Assembly: GCA_951799425.1 (NCBI GenBank)
Contig: OX637402.1
Location: forward strand, 9,328,001-9,392,000
DNA length: 64,000 nucleotides
Direction of reading: 5' to 3'
Source: Ilex aquifolium
Lineage: Eukaryota; Streptophyta; Magnoliopsida; Aquifoliales; Aquifoliaceae
The translations under genes and the position numbers were made by a program. Shown here in pieces: positions 10,261 through 22,612 of the stretch. The notes beneath the pieces were generated by a model. That model had not been told where the DNA came from, ran no database searches, and worked only from the letters and a program-made list of their open reading frames with translations. The stretch's first letter is position 1, and the number at the start of each line of letters is the position of its first letter.

Positions 10261-13200
10261 ATGTGGGGAAGGGACGACTATCATCGATTAGTTAGACAAC
10301 CCTTAGGCCCCAACATGAACATCGACCAAGACCCACCCGAGAATGTGGGTGACAATGTTGAAAATATAGCTGTCAACCAAAACATGCAAGGGGGTGGGAA
10401 TTTTGACAATGTAGGTGCAAACCTAAATGACCAAAGGGGTGGGGGAATGCCCGAACATAGGGAGCATGACCCAAGATTACACTATCCCCTTCCCGATCAA
10501 TTTGACAATGTGGGTGTCAACCCAAATATGCGAGGTGGTGGGGGAGTGCAACCACCTAGAATGCCCAACCAACAAGCGCATTTTCCCCCACCAAGGAATG
10601 AAGGGAACATCCCACTTGATTTTGAGGCAAGAACTATGCAAGAGTACCTTCAACCGACCCGTAGCACCACACCATCATGCATCCGTCTCCCTGTCCAACA
10701 TCACCTTTTTGTGTTAAAACCGTGGATGTTGCAACTAATCCCCAAATTCAGGGGGGTTGAAAATGAGAACCCGTATAACCACATAAGGTCTTACGAGGAA
10801 ATGGTTGCAACGTTTCTCCCAAATCACAATTTGGAAGAGATAGCCAGGATGAAATTGTTCCCTTTCTCTATGGATGGGAAGGCAAGAGTGTGGCTTGATT
10901 CCATGGGACCACGGACTATGCTATCTTGGGATAACATTGTCTCCTTTTTCTTAAAAAAAATTTTCCCGGTTCATCGAACCACCTTTTTGAAAAAGGAAAT
11001 CCAAAACTTTTCTGAAAAACCCAATGAGCAGTTTTATCAATGTTGGGACCGTTATAAGGATCTACTTCACTCCATACCACATCATGGTTTTAACTCATGG
11101 CAATTGGTGACTTTCTTCTACGAAGGAATCACCCCAGACCATAGACAATTCATAGATATGATGTGCAATGGTGAATTCTTGAACAAAGATCCCGATGAGG
11201 CCCTAGACTATTTTGGTACCCTCGCTGAAAAGGCACAAACTTGGGGTGTTCAGGATCCGGATGACATACCTAGGACAATGCCGGGTAGTAGTCAACCACC
11301 ACGGGGGGGGATGTATGACTTAAAAGACCGTGAGGATCTACTTTCCCAAATTTCCAAATTGTCTAGGAAAGTGGATAGCCTTGAGGTGGAGAGGAGACGA
11401 AATGTCTCTCATGTGTCAAGAGCCGAGGAGGTTTGTTCTGTTTGTGGTGGTGTCGAGCATTCCACATCGGAGTGTCCGAGCATCCCGGCACTTAAGGAGG
11501 CATACCATGACCAAGTTAATGCCTTCAACCAACCAAGGCAATCATTTCCTCCAAATCCCAACACTTACAATTCGGGGTATCGTGATCACCCTAATTTCAG
11601 TTGGAGGAATGAGAACCCCATTCCTTATGGCTCAAACACATATACACCTCCTGCACCTCCCAAGCAAGGTCCGTACCAATCCCAACATCAAGGTCAGGGG
11701 CAAACTTCAAGCTCCCAATACCCACGGTCCAATCCACAAGGATACCAATCCAACCCTCCCCCACAGAATTTTTCCGGACAAGGCCCATCTAGTTCTTCCA
11801 GCTACCAACCACCTCATAAACGGAGTCTAGAAGATGTGGTTCATGCCTTCATTCAAAGCCAAACCACCTTCAATAAGGACATTTCGGCCCAACTCACCAA
11901 GATCACCAATGCCATTGGGTTGTCTCAACAAGAGAAGGGAAAATTTCCCTCTCAACCCCAACAAAATCCCAAAGGTCAAAATGTGGTTGAGTTGGCCGAA
12001 ACTTCCCAGGAGAGTTGTGAGCAACTCAAAGCCGTCACCACACTTAGGATTGGTAAACAAATTGAAAAGATGGTGGTGCCAAAGTTAACACCAAAGGCCA
12101 CATTGCCAAAGGAGAAAGAAATTGAGAGTGAGGCCAAAGAAAGTGTGGTCGACAAGGGTGAGTCGAGTGAAAGAGATGGGGTTGATAAAGAACATTTGAT
12201 TGATAATGGGTTATGCTCTCCTTCTATACCTGCCCCTTTTCCCCATCGGTTGAAGTCACCTGTCAAGGTGGCTAATTATTCTGACATTTTGGATTTGTTT
12301 AAGCAGGTAAAAATCAACATCCCGCTCCTTGATGCCATCAAGCAAATTCCGTCATGTGCCAAGATATTGAAGGACCTATGCACGGTGAAAAGGAAGTTGA
12401 ATGTCCGAAAGAAGGCATTTCTCACCGAACAAGTGAGCTCCATATTGAGAACCAACACTCCTCCAAAATTCAAGGATCCCGGTTGTCCAACAATTGCCAT
12501 CACCATTGGAAATTGCCGGGTTGAGCAAGCATTGCTTGACTTGGGGGCGAGCGTCAATCTTCTTCCTTACTCCGTGTACCAACAACTCAAGCTTGAAGAG
12601 TTGAAGCCCACCTCAGTTACACTTCAACTGGCGGATCGGAGCATACGCACACCAAGGGGAGTAGTGGAAGATGTGCTTGTCCAAGTTGACAATTTTTACT
12701 TTCCAGTCGATTTTATTGTATTAGATACACACCCGGTTGCTAACCTTAATTCCCAAATTCCCGTTATTCTTGGAAGACCTTTCCTTGCTACCGCTAACGC
12801 TGTGATTAATTGCAGGAATGGTCTAATGAAGTTGGCTTTTGGGAACATGACCATGGAGCTGAATGTTTTCAATTTAGCAAAACAACCCGGGGATGATGTG
12901 GAGGTGAACGAGATCAATAGAATCGACACTTTGATTGAGGAGCAAGTGGAATTAGAAGGGATGTTGGACTGCATGGAGGAGGACTTTGTTGAACTTGTAA
13001 AGTTAGATGAGGAAGAGAGCATGGAAGAGCTGAAAGGGGTAACAAAATCGATTCCCACCTTTGAGGAGTTGCCTAAGCAAGAAAAGAAGATTTTCCGGTC
13101 GGAGGAACAAAAGCCAAATTTGGAGTTGAAGCCGTTACCCTCACACTTGAAGTACGTCTATCTTGGCAAGGGAGATACATTTCCGGTGATCATTAGTTCC

Positions 13201-16035
13201 ACATTGAACAATGAGCAAGAAAAAGAACTCTTGGAGGTTTTGAGAAGACACAAGGGAGCAATTGGGTGGACCATTGCGGATATCAAGGGAATAAGCCCTA
13301 TTATTTGCACTCACCGCATTTACCTCGAGGAGGATGCAAGACCTTCCCGACAGCCTCAATGGAGTTTGAACCCTCATATGAAGGAGGTGGTGAGGGAAGA
13401 GGTTCTTAAACTACTTGACGTGGGCATAATCTTTCCAATTGCTGATAGTAAGTGGGTGAGCCCCACGCAAGTGGTGCCCAAGAAATCCGGAGTCACAGTG
13501 GTAGAAAACGAGGAGAATGAATTGATACCTACAAGAGTGATTACGGGATGGAGGGTGTGCATCGATTACAGGAAATTGAACTCATGCACTAGGAAGGATC
13601 ATTTCCCAATGCCGTTCCTTGATCAAGTGCTGGAAAGAGTGGCGGGGCACCTCTTCTACTGTTTCCTTGATGGATACTCCGGTTATAATCAGATCGAGAT
13701 TGCCCTCGAAGACCAGGAGAAAACCACCTTTACATGCCCCTACGGTACCTTTGCGTACCGGCGCATGCCGTTTGGACTTTGTAATGCTCCAGGAACTTTC
13801 CAAAGATGTATGATGGGCATTTTCAGTGATATGGTGGAGGAAATTGTGGAGGTGTTTATGGACGATTTCTCCGTATTTGGTGATTCCTTCGACGGATGCT
13901 TAGGAAATTTGGAGAAAGTGTTGGGAAGATGTGAAGAAAAGGACCTTGTGCTGAATTGGGAGAAGTGTCACTTTATGGTGACGGAAGGGATTGTGTTGGG
14001 TCACATAGTGTCGGCAAGGGGCATAGAAGTTGACAAATCCAAGGTGGAGGCCATCTCCAACCTCCCCACGCCGACGGCCATCAAAGGGATCAGGTCATTT
14101 TTGGGTCATGCAGGTTTCTATCGCCGGTTCATTCAAAATTTTAGTGCATTGGCCCGACCCCTGACCAATTTACTGTCCAAGGATGTTCCCTTCGAGTGGT
14201 CGCATGAGTGTGAGGCATCTTTTAAGAAACTAAAAAGCATGCTTGTCACGCCTCCCATCATGCAACCACCCAATTGGGATCTACCCTTCGAGCTTATGTG
14301 CGACGCGAGTGACTACGCGGTCGGCGCAGTGCTTGGTCAGAGGAAGGACAATCGACCGCATGTTATACACTATGCTAGCAAAACACTTAATGAGGCTCAA
14401 ATGAATTACACTACCACTGAAAAGGAATTGCTAGCTGTAGTGTTTGCTCTTGATAAATTCCGTTCATATATCATTGGTTCACCTATTGTTATCTTCACTG
14501 ACCATTCTGCTTTAAAGTACTTGTTATCTAAGCAGGATGCAAAGCCAAGACTCATTAGGTGGATTCTCCTCCTGCAAGAATTTGATTTGACTATTAAAGA
14601 CAAGAAGGGAGTTGAGAATGTCGTGGCGGATCACTTATCCCGGCTGGTGGCACAAGAGACAAATGAGCACATCCCTATCTCAGACTCTTTCCCTGATGAG
14701 CAGTTATTGTCCATTCATTCTCATTGTCCTTGGTATGCTGACATTTGCAATTATCTTGCAACAGGACAAATTCCACCACATTGGAGCCCTGAGGATAAAA
14801 GGAGATTTATGGCCGACGTGAAGTACTTCTACTTCGATAATCCGTATCTGTTCAAGTATTGTCCAGACCAGATCATGAGGCGATGCGTGCCTGAAACTGA
14901 ACAGCGGAACGTCCTGGCCTTCTGTCATTCCCAAGCCTGTGGTGGGCATTTCTCTGCTAAGAAGACCTCAGCCAAGATTCTCCAATCAGGTTTCTACTGG
15001 CCTTCTCTGATTAAGGATTGTATTTCATTTTGCAAAGAATGTGATAGATGCCAACGTTTGGGTGGCGTGACCCAAAGGAATATGATGCCCCTCTCCCCTG
15101 TACTTGTGATAGAAATATTCGATTGTTGGGGCATCGATTTCATGGGTCCCTTCCCTATGTCGTTTGGCTATCTATACATTCTGCTGGCAGTGGACTACGT
15201 GTCCAAATGGGTGGAGGCTATCCCGACAAAGACTAACGACCACCGGGTTGTAGTCAAGTTCTTGAAAGAGAACATTTTTTCGAGGTTCGGGATGCCTCGT
15301 GCTTTGATTAGTGACAGTGGATCACACTTTTGTAACAGGCCAGTTGCATCGTTAGTGTTCAAATATGGCGTTACACATAAAGTATCCACCGCTTATCACC
15401 CACAAACAAATGGCCAAGCCGAACTAGCCAATAGGGAGATCAAGACCATCCTTGAGAAAACAGTTAACCCCAATAGGAAGGATTGGTCTGAGAGATTGAT
15501 TGATGCCCTGTGGGCATATCGTACTGCCTACAAGACAGTTTTGGGCATGTCCCCCTATCGGCTTGTCTATGGAAAGGCTTGCCATCTGCCGGTAGAAATG
15601 GAACACAAGGCCTATTGGGCCATCAAGACTCTAAATTTCAATATGAGAATGGCGGGTAAACATAGGATGTTGGAAATGAATGAATTGGAAGAGATTCGGC
15701 GGGATGCATACGAGAGTTCAAAAATTTCAAAGGAACGGGCGAAAATCTTTCATGATAACTCCATAGTGAGGAAATCATTCGAGCCCGGGCAAAAGGTACT
15801 CTTGTATAATTCCCGCCTCTCCATCTTTCCCGGAAAGTTAAGATCCCGTTGGGATGGCCCCTATCTTGTCAAGGTGGCCTACCCCAATGGAGCTGTTGAG
15901 ATCACCAACCTCAAAGATGGCCAAACATTCAAGGTCAATGGCCAAAGACTTAAGCCATTCTTTGAGGGTTTTGAAAACCAAGTGGTGGAGGAAGAGTTAA
16001 CCGACCCGGTGTATCCGGATGTGGTTGAGGAATAA
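10261..16035 (+). CDS. gag-pol: gag-pol polyprotein of element B, intact (1924 aa)
   Basis: One uninterrupted ORF encodes capsid, protease, reverse transcriptase, RNase H and integrase. Gag core is at about residues 110-300. A CX2CX4HX4C zinc knuckle spans residues 392-405. The protease motif L-D-L-G-A-S has its aspartate at about 760. RT (about 1040-1270) has the F-M-D-D catalytic pair at 1201-1202. RNase H begins near 1345, with D1348. Integrase has an HHCC zinc region (about 1545-1600) and the D,D35E triad D1626, D1685, E1721, followed by a GPF/Y-like C-terminus. There is no chromodomain. The first ATG, about 140 bp after the PBS, is the natural start, and the homologous position is used in element A. 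Gag and pol in one frame is normal for this lineage. No missing catalytic residue is seen. Confidence 0.96.
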   Translation: MWGRDDYHRLVRQPLGPNMNIDQDPPENVGDNVENIAVNQNMQGGGNFDNVGANLNDQRGGGMPEHREHDPRLHYPLPDQFDNVGVNPNMRGGGGVQPPRMPNQQAHFPPPRNEGNIPLDFEARTMQEYLQPTRSTTPSCIRLPVQHHLFVLKPWMLQLIPKFRGVENENPYNHIRSYEEMVATFLPNHNLEEIARMKLFPFSMDGKARVWLDSMGPRTMLSWDNIVSFFLKKIFPVHRTTFLKKEIQNFSEKPNEQFYQCWDRYKDLLHSIPHHGFNSWQLVTFFYEGITPDHRQFIDMMCNGEFLNKDPDEALDYFGTLAEKAQTWGVQDPDDIPRTMPGSSQPPRGGMYDLKDREDLLSQISKLSRKVDSLEVERRRNVSHVSRAEEVCSVCGGVEHSTSECPSIPALKEAYHDQVNAFNQPRQSFPPNPNTYNSGYRDHPNFSWRNENPIPYGSNTYTPPAPPKQGPYQSQHQGQGQTSSSQYPRSNPQGYQSNPPPQNFSGQGPSSSSSYQPPHKRSLEDVVHAFIQSQTTFNKDISAQLTKITNAIGLSQQEKGKFPSQPQQNPKGQNVVELAETSQESCEQLKAVTTLRIGKQIEKMVVPKLTPKATLPKEKEIESEAKESVVDKGESSERDGVDKEHLIDNGLCSPSIPAPFPHRLKSPVKVANYSDILDLFKQVKINIPLLDAIKQIPSCAKILKDLCTVKRKLNVRKKAFLTEQVSSILRTNTPPKFKDPGCPTIAITIGNCRVEQALLDLGASVNLLPYSVYQQLKLEELKPTSVTLQLADRSIRTPRGVVEDVLVQVDNFYFPVDFIVLDTHPVANLNSQIPVILGRPFLATANAVINCRNGLMKLAFGNMTMELNVFNLAKQPGDDVEVNEINRIDTLIEEQVELEGMLDCMEEDFVELVKLDEEESMEELKGVTKSIPTFEELPKQEKKIFRSEEQKPNLELKPLPSHLKYVYLGKGDTFPVIISSTLNNEQEKELLEVLRRHKGAIGWTIADIKGISPIICTHRIYLEEDARPSRQPQWSLNPHMKEVVREEVLKLLDVGIIFPIADSKWVSPTQVVPKKSGVTVVENEENELIPTRVITGWRVCIDYRKLNSCTRKDHFPMPFLDQVLERVAGHLFYCFLDGYSGYNQIEIALEDQEKTTFTCPYGTFAYRRMPFGLCNAPGTFQRCMMGIFSDMVEEIVEVFMDDFSVFGDSFDGCLGNLEKVLGRCEEKDLVLNWEKCHFMVTEGIVLGHIVSARGIEVDKSKVEAISNLPTPTAIKGIRSFLGHAGFYRRFIQNFSALARPLTNLLSKDVPFEWSHECEASFKKLKSMLVTPPIMQPPNWDLPFELMCDASDYAVGAVLGQRKDNRPHVIHYASKTLNEAQMNYTTTEKELLAVVFALDKFRSYIIGSPIVIFTDHSALKYLLSKQDAKPRLIRWILLLQEFDLTIKDKKGVENVVADHLSRLVAQETNEHIPISDSFPDEQLLSIHSHCPWYADICNYLATGQIPPHWSPEDKRRFMADVKYFYFDNPYLFKYCPDQIMRRCVPETEQRNVLAFCHSQACGGHFSAKKTSAKILQSGFYWPSLIKDCISFCKECDRCQRLGGVTQRNMMPLSPVLVIEIFDCWGIDFMGPFPMSFGYLYILLAVDYVSKWVEAIPTKTNDHRVVVKFLKENIFSRFGMPRALISDSGSHFCNRPVASLVFKYGVTHKVSTAYHPQTNGQAELANREIKTILEKTVNPNRKDWSERLIDALWAYRTAYKTVLGMSPYRLVYGKACHLPVEMEHKAYWAIKTLNFNMRMAGKHRMLEMNELEEIRRDAYESSKISKERAKIFHDNSIVRKSFEPGQKVLLYNSRLSIFPGKLRSRWDGPYLVKVAYPNGAVEITNLKDGQTFKVNGQRLKPFFEGFENQVVEEELTDPVYPDVVEE

Positions 16036-18090
16036 CAATTGGACCCTTGTTTGCATGTACAGTTTCTTTTGTTTTAATTATGTCATGTTTTTCTTTTATT
16101 TCATGTCACTTACTTGTTGTTGGTGTATAGCTTGTTTTCTCTTGAATCCAGATCTTGGTGCTTTTGTCAAAAGCGCAATTGCGAGGTGTTCTCTTACCCT
16201 ATTTATCTTTTATTGTCTTCCATTGCATAGTATAACCTTTTGTTGCATTGAGGACAATGCATGATTCAAGTTGGGGGGTGAGGTGCACCATTTGTATGCT
16301 ACACCAAGGTTGCTGGGAAGTATTCTGCTTTTGTCGCATTAGTACAAAATATGTGAGAAATTTTGAAAATTGTTGATGAAAAATACCTTTAAGTTGATCT
16401 GTATTCCCTTATGAAGCGAGTATGAACTGGATGACATGTTGATCGTTGTTCTGAACCTTGTGCACATGAGCTTACTATAGAAATGGATCCTATGCATAAG
16501 TATCACATATGTATTGATTTTCGAACTCATCTGTATGTGATTTCTGAAGTTGTAATTTCAGTGATTTACGGGTTGGATTCATGTTTTAAGCTTGACATAA
16601 GTAGTGAAGATGAGTAAAGACCCATGAGAGTTTTAGTGCCAAACCTTTTTGGAGGGAACTTACGTTTACTCAAAGAACAATTTTTGATATCAAGGTTGTT
16701 CAATAGTCTCATTATGCTTGTTTTGGTTAGTTGCATTTGGTTAGTAGACTGATTTGTCTTAATCATGTAATGCTCTCCCCAGGTGGACCTGGAAGTGATC
16801 TTAGGCCATTGTTGAATATTTTGAGCCTTAGCCCTTTTTTTTTCTTGAGGAAATTTTATCCCTAGTGCCATGATTGAGCCCAGTTTAAAATTCGTTTCTA
16901 TGCCACACATTTGACCAAGCCAATGCAAGATGATAAAAATCTACCTCACCGTGGTTGTTCCTAGAGCTGAATATGAGTGAGTGCAAAAGTGAAGAAAGTA
17001 TGATGTGGAAACTCCAAAAAAAGGGATGAATGATTTGAAATTCAAAGAGTTGAATGAAAATCCAAGAAAAGGAGAAAAAAGGGGTGAAAAGAATAAAGAA
17101 TGATCAAAAAGAAAAGGAAGATGTTAAGAAGAATAAAGAAAATAAACGAGGAGTGTGGTGATGGTGAGAAAATCAAAATCCCATGAAAAAGGAAGTGTTC
17201 TTTCCAACATTAAAGTCTCTCACTCGGAACAACTCTTTTTGTACCCTGAATCATTCATTCCTTTTTACCTATATATATCACCCCAAGGCCCCATTATAAC
17301 CTTTAAAAGCCCTAGGTGATCTAGAGAAGCATGGGAGGCGCATAAATTCAAAGAAAATGACAAGTTGTGTCTTACTACCTAATGCACTAGCATCCTTTTC
17401 ATGAGACTATGCCAAGGTCGCTTTATTTCTACATATGAACTTCATTTTTGGATTACATGTGTGCACTTTGGTTTGAATACAAGATTCTACATCACATGTA
17501 CACATGGAGTGCATACCTGTATAACGTGAGTGCGGTTATTGCTTAAGAGTGTCCCTTGGTGAGTTTTTGCATTGAAACTGAGTTTGTCTAGCCTGTCGAA
17601 TGTGAATTCTACTTCGTAAATGCCCAAATTACTTGTTTAAATTCACATGCACACGAGTTGAAAATAAATTGGTACGTGCATACTTCTGACTAGCATTGTG
17701 GACTATGGTTTTGCTCATGTGCATCTAGTTCATTCAATTGAGAAATTTGTTTAAAAAGCTCCATGCTCGCAAGAATGAGGAAATATTTCTCAAGTTTCAG
17801 ATATTTGAAGTAATGTAGGGATGCGTGAGTGTTCTTTAATTGTCTGATTCACATGCTTAGGTGTCATTTTGATTGATAAAGGTTGTAATCAAATCCTTGA
17901 ACATTGAATGTATAAAAATCTTAAATCATATTGCAAGTTTGGAAATGACTGTGGGGATGATCAATTGTGGTTGATTGATGTGATCCAAGTTGTGGGTGGC
18001 TTAGATGTCCTTAGATAGGCACTTAAGGGGTTGGAATGGAGGAAGAATGGTTTGGAAGTGATTCTGTTGAATAAAGGATAGGTTTTGCTG
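16036..18090 (+). other. Conserved non-coding block of element B between pol and the array
   Basis: There is no long ORF. Homologous segments occur in the same order in element C (about 30136-28740, minus strand) and element D (about 55200-53450, minus strand). Landmarks are CAATAGTCTCATTATG with TTGTTTTGGTTA, the ATCCCTAG...ATGATTGAGCC block, a purine-rich stretch (about 16980-17160) and CCAAGGCCCCATTA (17283-17296). Such long post-pol non-coding regions are known from Athila elements. Its conservation among divergent copies suggests a role such as RNA packaging or processing (inference). Confidence 0.75.
16246..16280 (+). promoter_or_regulatory. Internal polypurine-tract-like motif after pol in element B
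   Basis: CATTGAGGACAATG (16246-16259) is followed nine bases later by AGTTGGGGGGTG (16269-16280), nearly the same as the 3' PPT before the LTR (20381-20392). Element D has the same pair in the same place (56968-56933, minus). It may be a second plus-strand priming site; this is inferred from sequence only. Confidence 0.65.
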
Positions 18091-18097
18091 GAAAGGC

Positions 18098-18392
18098 AAA
18101 ACCTTCCGGAAGGTTTTGCCAGTAAGTAAAACCTTCCGGAAGGTTGACATCGACCTTCCGGAAGATGCTACCTACTGGAAGTGCTCGATTGTCCAGTGAG
18201 TGAAACCTTCCGGAAGGTATACATCGACCTTCCGGAAGATACTACCTACTAACTATTTTAAAACAGTCAACAAGTAAAACCTTCCGGAAGGTTCTCATAG
18301 ACCTTCCGGAAGATTTTACCTACTGACTGTTTTTTAAAATAGGCAGTAAGTAAAATCTTTCGGAAGGTTCTCATACACCTTCCGGAAGATCG
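18098..18392 (+). promoter_or_regulatory. Internal CCTTCCGGAAGG array upstream of the post-pol ORF of B
   Basis: Nine sites start at about 18102, 18132, 18154, 18206, 18228, 18280, 18302, 18356 and 18378. From the second site they form four pairs exactly 22 bp apart, with pairs repeating every 74-76 bp. The arms are the same as in the LTR of this element. The array is followed by a weak TATA-like TTTTAAATC (about 18418) and a CT-rich leader (18470-18530) before the ATG at 18679. It looks like a separate promoter for the downstream ORF (inference). Confidence 0.85.
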
Positions 18393-18678
18393 AGTCTGAA
18401 ACCCAAAAAAACAAGGGTTTTAAATCTAAATTTTTCGGAAACCCTTTCATTGCCTTTCTCAAATACAACTCCCCCAAACTCTCTCCTCTCCTCCTTCTCC
18501 TTCCTGAGCTTCGAAACCCCTCTCCAATCATCTTTACCTTCTATTTTCCCTCGATTAAGGGTGAATCTTGGAACTTTTGAGCCGAAATCCCAAGGAATTC
18601 TTGTAAAACCCTAAGGTTTATTTCCCCCAAAATTCACCACTTTTCCATCCCCTCTCCAAATCACCCTACTCACCTACC

Positions 18679-20064
18679 ATGGCTCGATTGAATGAGGCAA
18701 CTATGGACGCATGGGGGACCCTTGAAAACATATGGTGGTGGTTCATGATCGCTTTGGGGTTTGGAGTGTTCGTCTCACTCATGGCCAAGACAAAGAGGAC
18801 TGGCCCCGAGTCTCCACCCCCCTCTGGCTCAGCTTCTAGGAAAAGGACCGGGGAAGGTCCTAGCTCTCAGGAAAAGGCGGAGCGGAGGACAAAGGCAAGG
18901 CATGATGAACGAAGAAAAAGGATTGAGGAAAAAGGTGTGACGTGTGAGAGGTATGTTGATAGAATCTCCCTTGGTATTACGGATGAGGTTGTGAAAATTA
19001 TTGAGGAACGGGGTTTGGGTGTTTGGTTTGTTGAGGTGAAGGGGTACAACCTGGGAATGTGTCGAGAATTTTATCAGAAATTGTTTGTTTTTGGGGATGA
19101 TGGAAGTAAGTTGAAAACTAATGTGAGGGGGAAATCATTTGAGGTCACCCCTGATACAATTGCCATGGCAATGGGGTATGCTAGACCTCCCGCATCCACC
19201 CCTGTCTACCCACACAACGTGGATGCGAACAAAACACTTGAGGAGTATGTGAACCTCACGTATGAGGATCCGACAACGTTTAAGGGAACGACATTCGTCG
19301 GGGGCCTCAAGCACACTTATGGGGTGATGAACAAAGTACTACATTACAACTTGATGCCCCGGGGTTCGGAAAAAAATCCAAACGTGGAGAAGTTGTCTCT
19401 ACTGCATGCTTTTATGACAGGGGTGGCGTTTGATGTGGCCTACTATATTTGGTTGGAGATGCGGGAGTTTGCCCGGATGGATAAGCCAAAGGCGAACCTA
19501 CCCTTTCCCAACCTGGTCACTAAGTTGTGTGATTAGGCGAATGTGAAGCACTATGGCCAGGAAAAGCTGCTCCCTCCAGAGTTTGGAGCAATTGGGATGG
19601 CCAGCAGTCAGAAAAGGGCTGCCAGGGCTAAGGGTGAGAGGAGCAGGGATCCAGGACCCCAGCCACAACCCCAGCCACAGCCGTCTGATGCTGGAACTTC
19701 TACTGAAGCCCCTCCTACGGCACCAGCCCCTGCACCTACCCCCGATCATGCTATTCCACAGCGCCTCGATGCACTGGTGGGTGAAGTGCAGGGAATTAAG
19801 GGAGAAGTTCAAGGAATCAAGAATGAGGTGCGTGGGATGAAAGAGACGGTGCAGGGGATCGCTGCCATGATGACACAGCTCTTTCAGCGTAAGTTCCCAG
19901 GGAACCCCATTCCGGGCCAGGGTAGCTCAACCTCCCCCTATCCTTCTGCCTCTACCATGGTTGAGATTGGAGACACTGATGAGGAGTTTGAGGACGAGAC
20001 TGAGGGGGAGAGTGACTTTGACCTACCTCCTGATCATGATAATGATGGTGGTGGTGAGAAGTAG
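18679..20064 (+). pseudogene. Post-pol (env-position) ORF of element B, one in-frame stop
   Basis: The frame runs from ATG 18679 to 20064, with a single TAG at 19534-19536 dividing it (285 codons, then about 175 more). The N-terminus has a hydrophobic stretch (residues about 18-36), then a second Met at 18781 followed by basic, Ser/Pro-rich sequence. Residues about 90-285 are a conserved domain (R-E-F-Y, V-R-G-K and the K-H-T-Y-G-V-M-N-K motif), which I relate to the Pfam putative plant transposon protein family. After the stop come a Pro/Gln-rich linker, a heptad-like coiled coil with V-Q-G-I-K repeats (about 19770-19870) and an acidic C-terminus. Homologues are in C and D. It occupies the place called env in Athila, but no fusion peptide, cleavage site or C-terminal anchor is visible. 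Readthrough or a recent nonsense mutation are both possible. Confidence 0.85.
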
Positions 20065-20380
20065 AGGCTGGATTTGGTTGTGTTTCTTTGTTTTTGTTGT
20101 TGTGTCTGGTAAGGGTGGGGCAGAGAATTAGGGTTACTCTCTCTTTGATGTCGGCCTGTAGAAGTGTCCTTAAGTTCTGGCCATTTTTTGTTGTGATTAT
20201 GCCCACATTGTACTGAACTTGTCTATGAAATACCACAAAAGGTTGATTGTAGTTGAACAAAGTCAAAACCATTTTTGCAACATGATTTTATTGATTTTAC
20301 CTTGTTGAGTTTTTACGAAGGTGTGTGTGCATATTGGTTTGGGACTGGAAATTATATTTGCTAGGGACTAGCAAATCGCA

Positions 20381-20392
20381 AGTTGGGGGGTG
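20381..20392 (+). other. 3' polypurine tract of element B
   Basis: AGTTGGGGGGTG directly precedes the 3' LTR start (TGATTAG at 20393). It is the expected plus-strand primer site. The preceding GCTAGGGACTAGCAAA phrase is shared with C and, in diverged form, D. Confidence 0.88.
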
Positions 20393-22607
20393 TGATTAGC
20401 ACAGAACAATGACATGTATTGTGTGCTAAAGTGTTTTTTGTTTCACTCCTTTTTGTCAATAAATGGGAGTGTTTTGGTTTTGAATATGGCTTGATGGAAT
20501 TTTGGGTGAATGCATGTAAAATGATGTAAATGACATGACTTAAACACCCATGTTGTTGTATGAGGCTAATGGAGTGTATGGGGTAGTTTTAAGGATGGTT
20601 TGGAGAGGAAAGAAATCCAAATTGTGCTCACAGTCTGAAAACCTTCCGGAAGGTGTATGTCGGCCTTCCGGAAGGTTTTGCTAAAAGCCCTGGATGATCT
20701 TGTCACAGCTAATACCCTCCGGAAGGTTTTGTCCACTGGAATGAACCTTCCGGAAGATTTAAGCTACTGGAGTAAAACCTTCCGGAAGGATTTGTCTACT
20801 GGAATGAACCTTCCGGAAGGTTTTGCCTTGGGTTTCTTTTTGACTGCCAAAATCTTCCGGAAGATTTAGTCTACTGGAATGAACCTTCCGGAAGATTTAA
20901 GCTACTGGAGTAAAACCTTCCGGAAGGATTTGTCTACTGGAATGAACCTTCTGGAAGGTTTTGCCTTGGGTTTCTTTTTGACTGCCAAAATCTTCCGGAA
21001 GGTTTTGTCTACTGGAATGAACCTTCCGGAAGATTTAAGCTACTGGAGTAAAACCTTCCGGAAGGATTTGTCTACTGGAATGAATCTTCCGGAAGGTTTT
21101 GGCTACTGGAATGAACCTTCCGGAAGATTTTTGTTTCTGATGTCGACCTTCCGGAAGTTCTTGCATTTGATTCTTTTCATTGAACTGTCTTTCAGCGACC
21201 TTCCGGTAGGTGTGTGTCGACCTTTCGGAAGGTTTTTGCACTTTTCTCCAGACAGCCTGCAACTCAACTTTGCAGCTTGGAGGGTCCCACATGCACTTCT
21301 ACTACATGCTTCCTGACATCCCTTACACACCCTGGAGCTTCCCTCACCCCTGCATTGATATGGATTGCAAGATGGCATTAAATAAAAGAGAGAGAATGGG
21401 ACCTGCTGGGGACCTGCTGGGTTTGCAGACAAAGTCTGCACTTCCCCCTTCTAGACTTAGCTCTACTGCAGGGAGTGACTAAGGGAGTTGCAGAGATTGA
21501 CCAGGCACATTTTGGAGAAAGAAGAAAAGTTCTCCAAGGATGGATATACCAGGAGGGAGGAAGACAGAAAAGAGGATTATTATTCATTCAACATATTATT
21601 GAAGAGTTTTTAGAGAGAGAAGCTCTGGGCGGAGAAGATGATGAACAGTAGTTTTTAGAGAGAGAAACTTGAGATTTTGCATTTTCTTCTACTGCATTTG
21701 TCTTGTAATCTTGAGGAAGGATTTTAATAGTTCATTGAATGCCATGAATGCCATGAATGTTGTTTTCCCTTCATGTTCGGTTAGTTGAATGCTCATTTAA
21801 TATTTCACCATTAATGCTTCAAGTGCTCCACTTTCATATCTGTGTAATGGGTTTAAATGCTTGTTATTTTAGTTCATAAATTCTTACACTTAGTAGCTTT
21901 AGAAGTTCATAGATTTGCAATGCACTTCCATTACCTAATCATTTCCATTCCTAGTATGAGTAGCTAAATTCTCTAGTTGGCAAGACCAAGAGGGATCTCC
22001 TTTGGGGATCCCATTTCAACTCTTTCTCCTCTCTCCCTTTAGAGTCAAATGGTTCATTTTGACCGGATAGAAGATGGATGATACGATGAGTCTTTGATAA
22101 ACCGTAGGCCTAGTCACGGTTTATGCTTAGATACTCACCGATGTCATCCTCGGCTTTCCGTGATTCAAGTGTTCATTCATGCTCAATCGGAGGAGTGATT
22201 TGAGTTGAGGTGGTATACCCATTGGAGTGATCTCTTGGAATTGCCAACACTTGTTTTTACCATTACATTTTCATTAGCACACACTTCACCAATCAACTCT
22301 CAAGACAAAAGATTTTACATTTCCGTGTTTCACCAAATCACTTCAATCTTGATTCACTACCTTCCATGTGGATACGACCTTGGAATACTCTTCCAAGTAA
22401 CTCACAACACACGAAAGTCTCCTTGCGATTGGGGAGCATTTTTTGTGCATACATTCCCATATTTACATCGTCCCATTTCCCTTTCCTCATTACCCGTTCT
22501 TTTGACTCTATCCTTAGGGGAAGAAATTCTTCTCCACCGTCCACACATTGCATACATTGAGGGATAGTAATTAGGGGTTAGGAAAGGTATCGTTTTTGTG
22601 ACAATCA
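20393..22607 (+). repeat. 3' LTR of element B (2215 bp)
   Basis: It is equal in length to the 5' LTR, with about 15 single-base differences by eye and no indel noticed. Several differences fall in the palindromes (e.g. near 20950 CCTTCTGGAAGG and 21222 CCTTTCGGAAGG here, 8276 and 8523 in the 5' copy). It carries the same array (about 20639-21231) and 138-bp tandem repeats. Its right end abuts the TSD CACTC. Confidence 0.95.
20639..21231 (+). promoter_or_regulatory. CCTTCCGGAAGG palindrome array in the 3' LTR of B
   Basis: This is the counterpart of the 5' LTR array, with the same number and spacing of sites. Comparing the two copies shows which sites have mutated since insertion, because both were identical at that time. 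Confidence 0.9.
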
Positions 22608-22612
22608 CACTC

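Larger units (their letters stand above)
7888..22607 (+). mobile_element. Element B: full-length young Athila-like retrotransposon (14.7 kb)
   Basis: Two LTRs of equal length (2215 bp each) flank, in order, a tRNA-Asp PBS, an uninterrupted gag-pol ORF, a PPT-like motif, a 2-kb non-coding block, a palindrome array, a post-pol ORF with one stop codon, and a polypurine tract. The TSD is CACTC (7883-7887 and 22608-22612). By eye I count about 15 LTR differences, roughly 0.7 percent, so the insertion is recent. All polyprotein catalytic motifs are intact, so B is a candidate autonomous copy for gag-pol functions. It inserted into the 3' LTR of element C in the opposite orientation. Confidence 0.96.
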
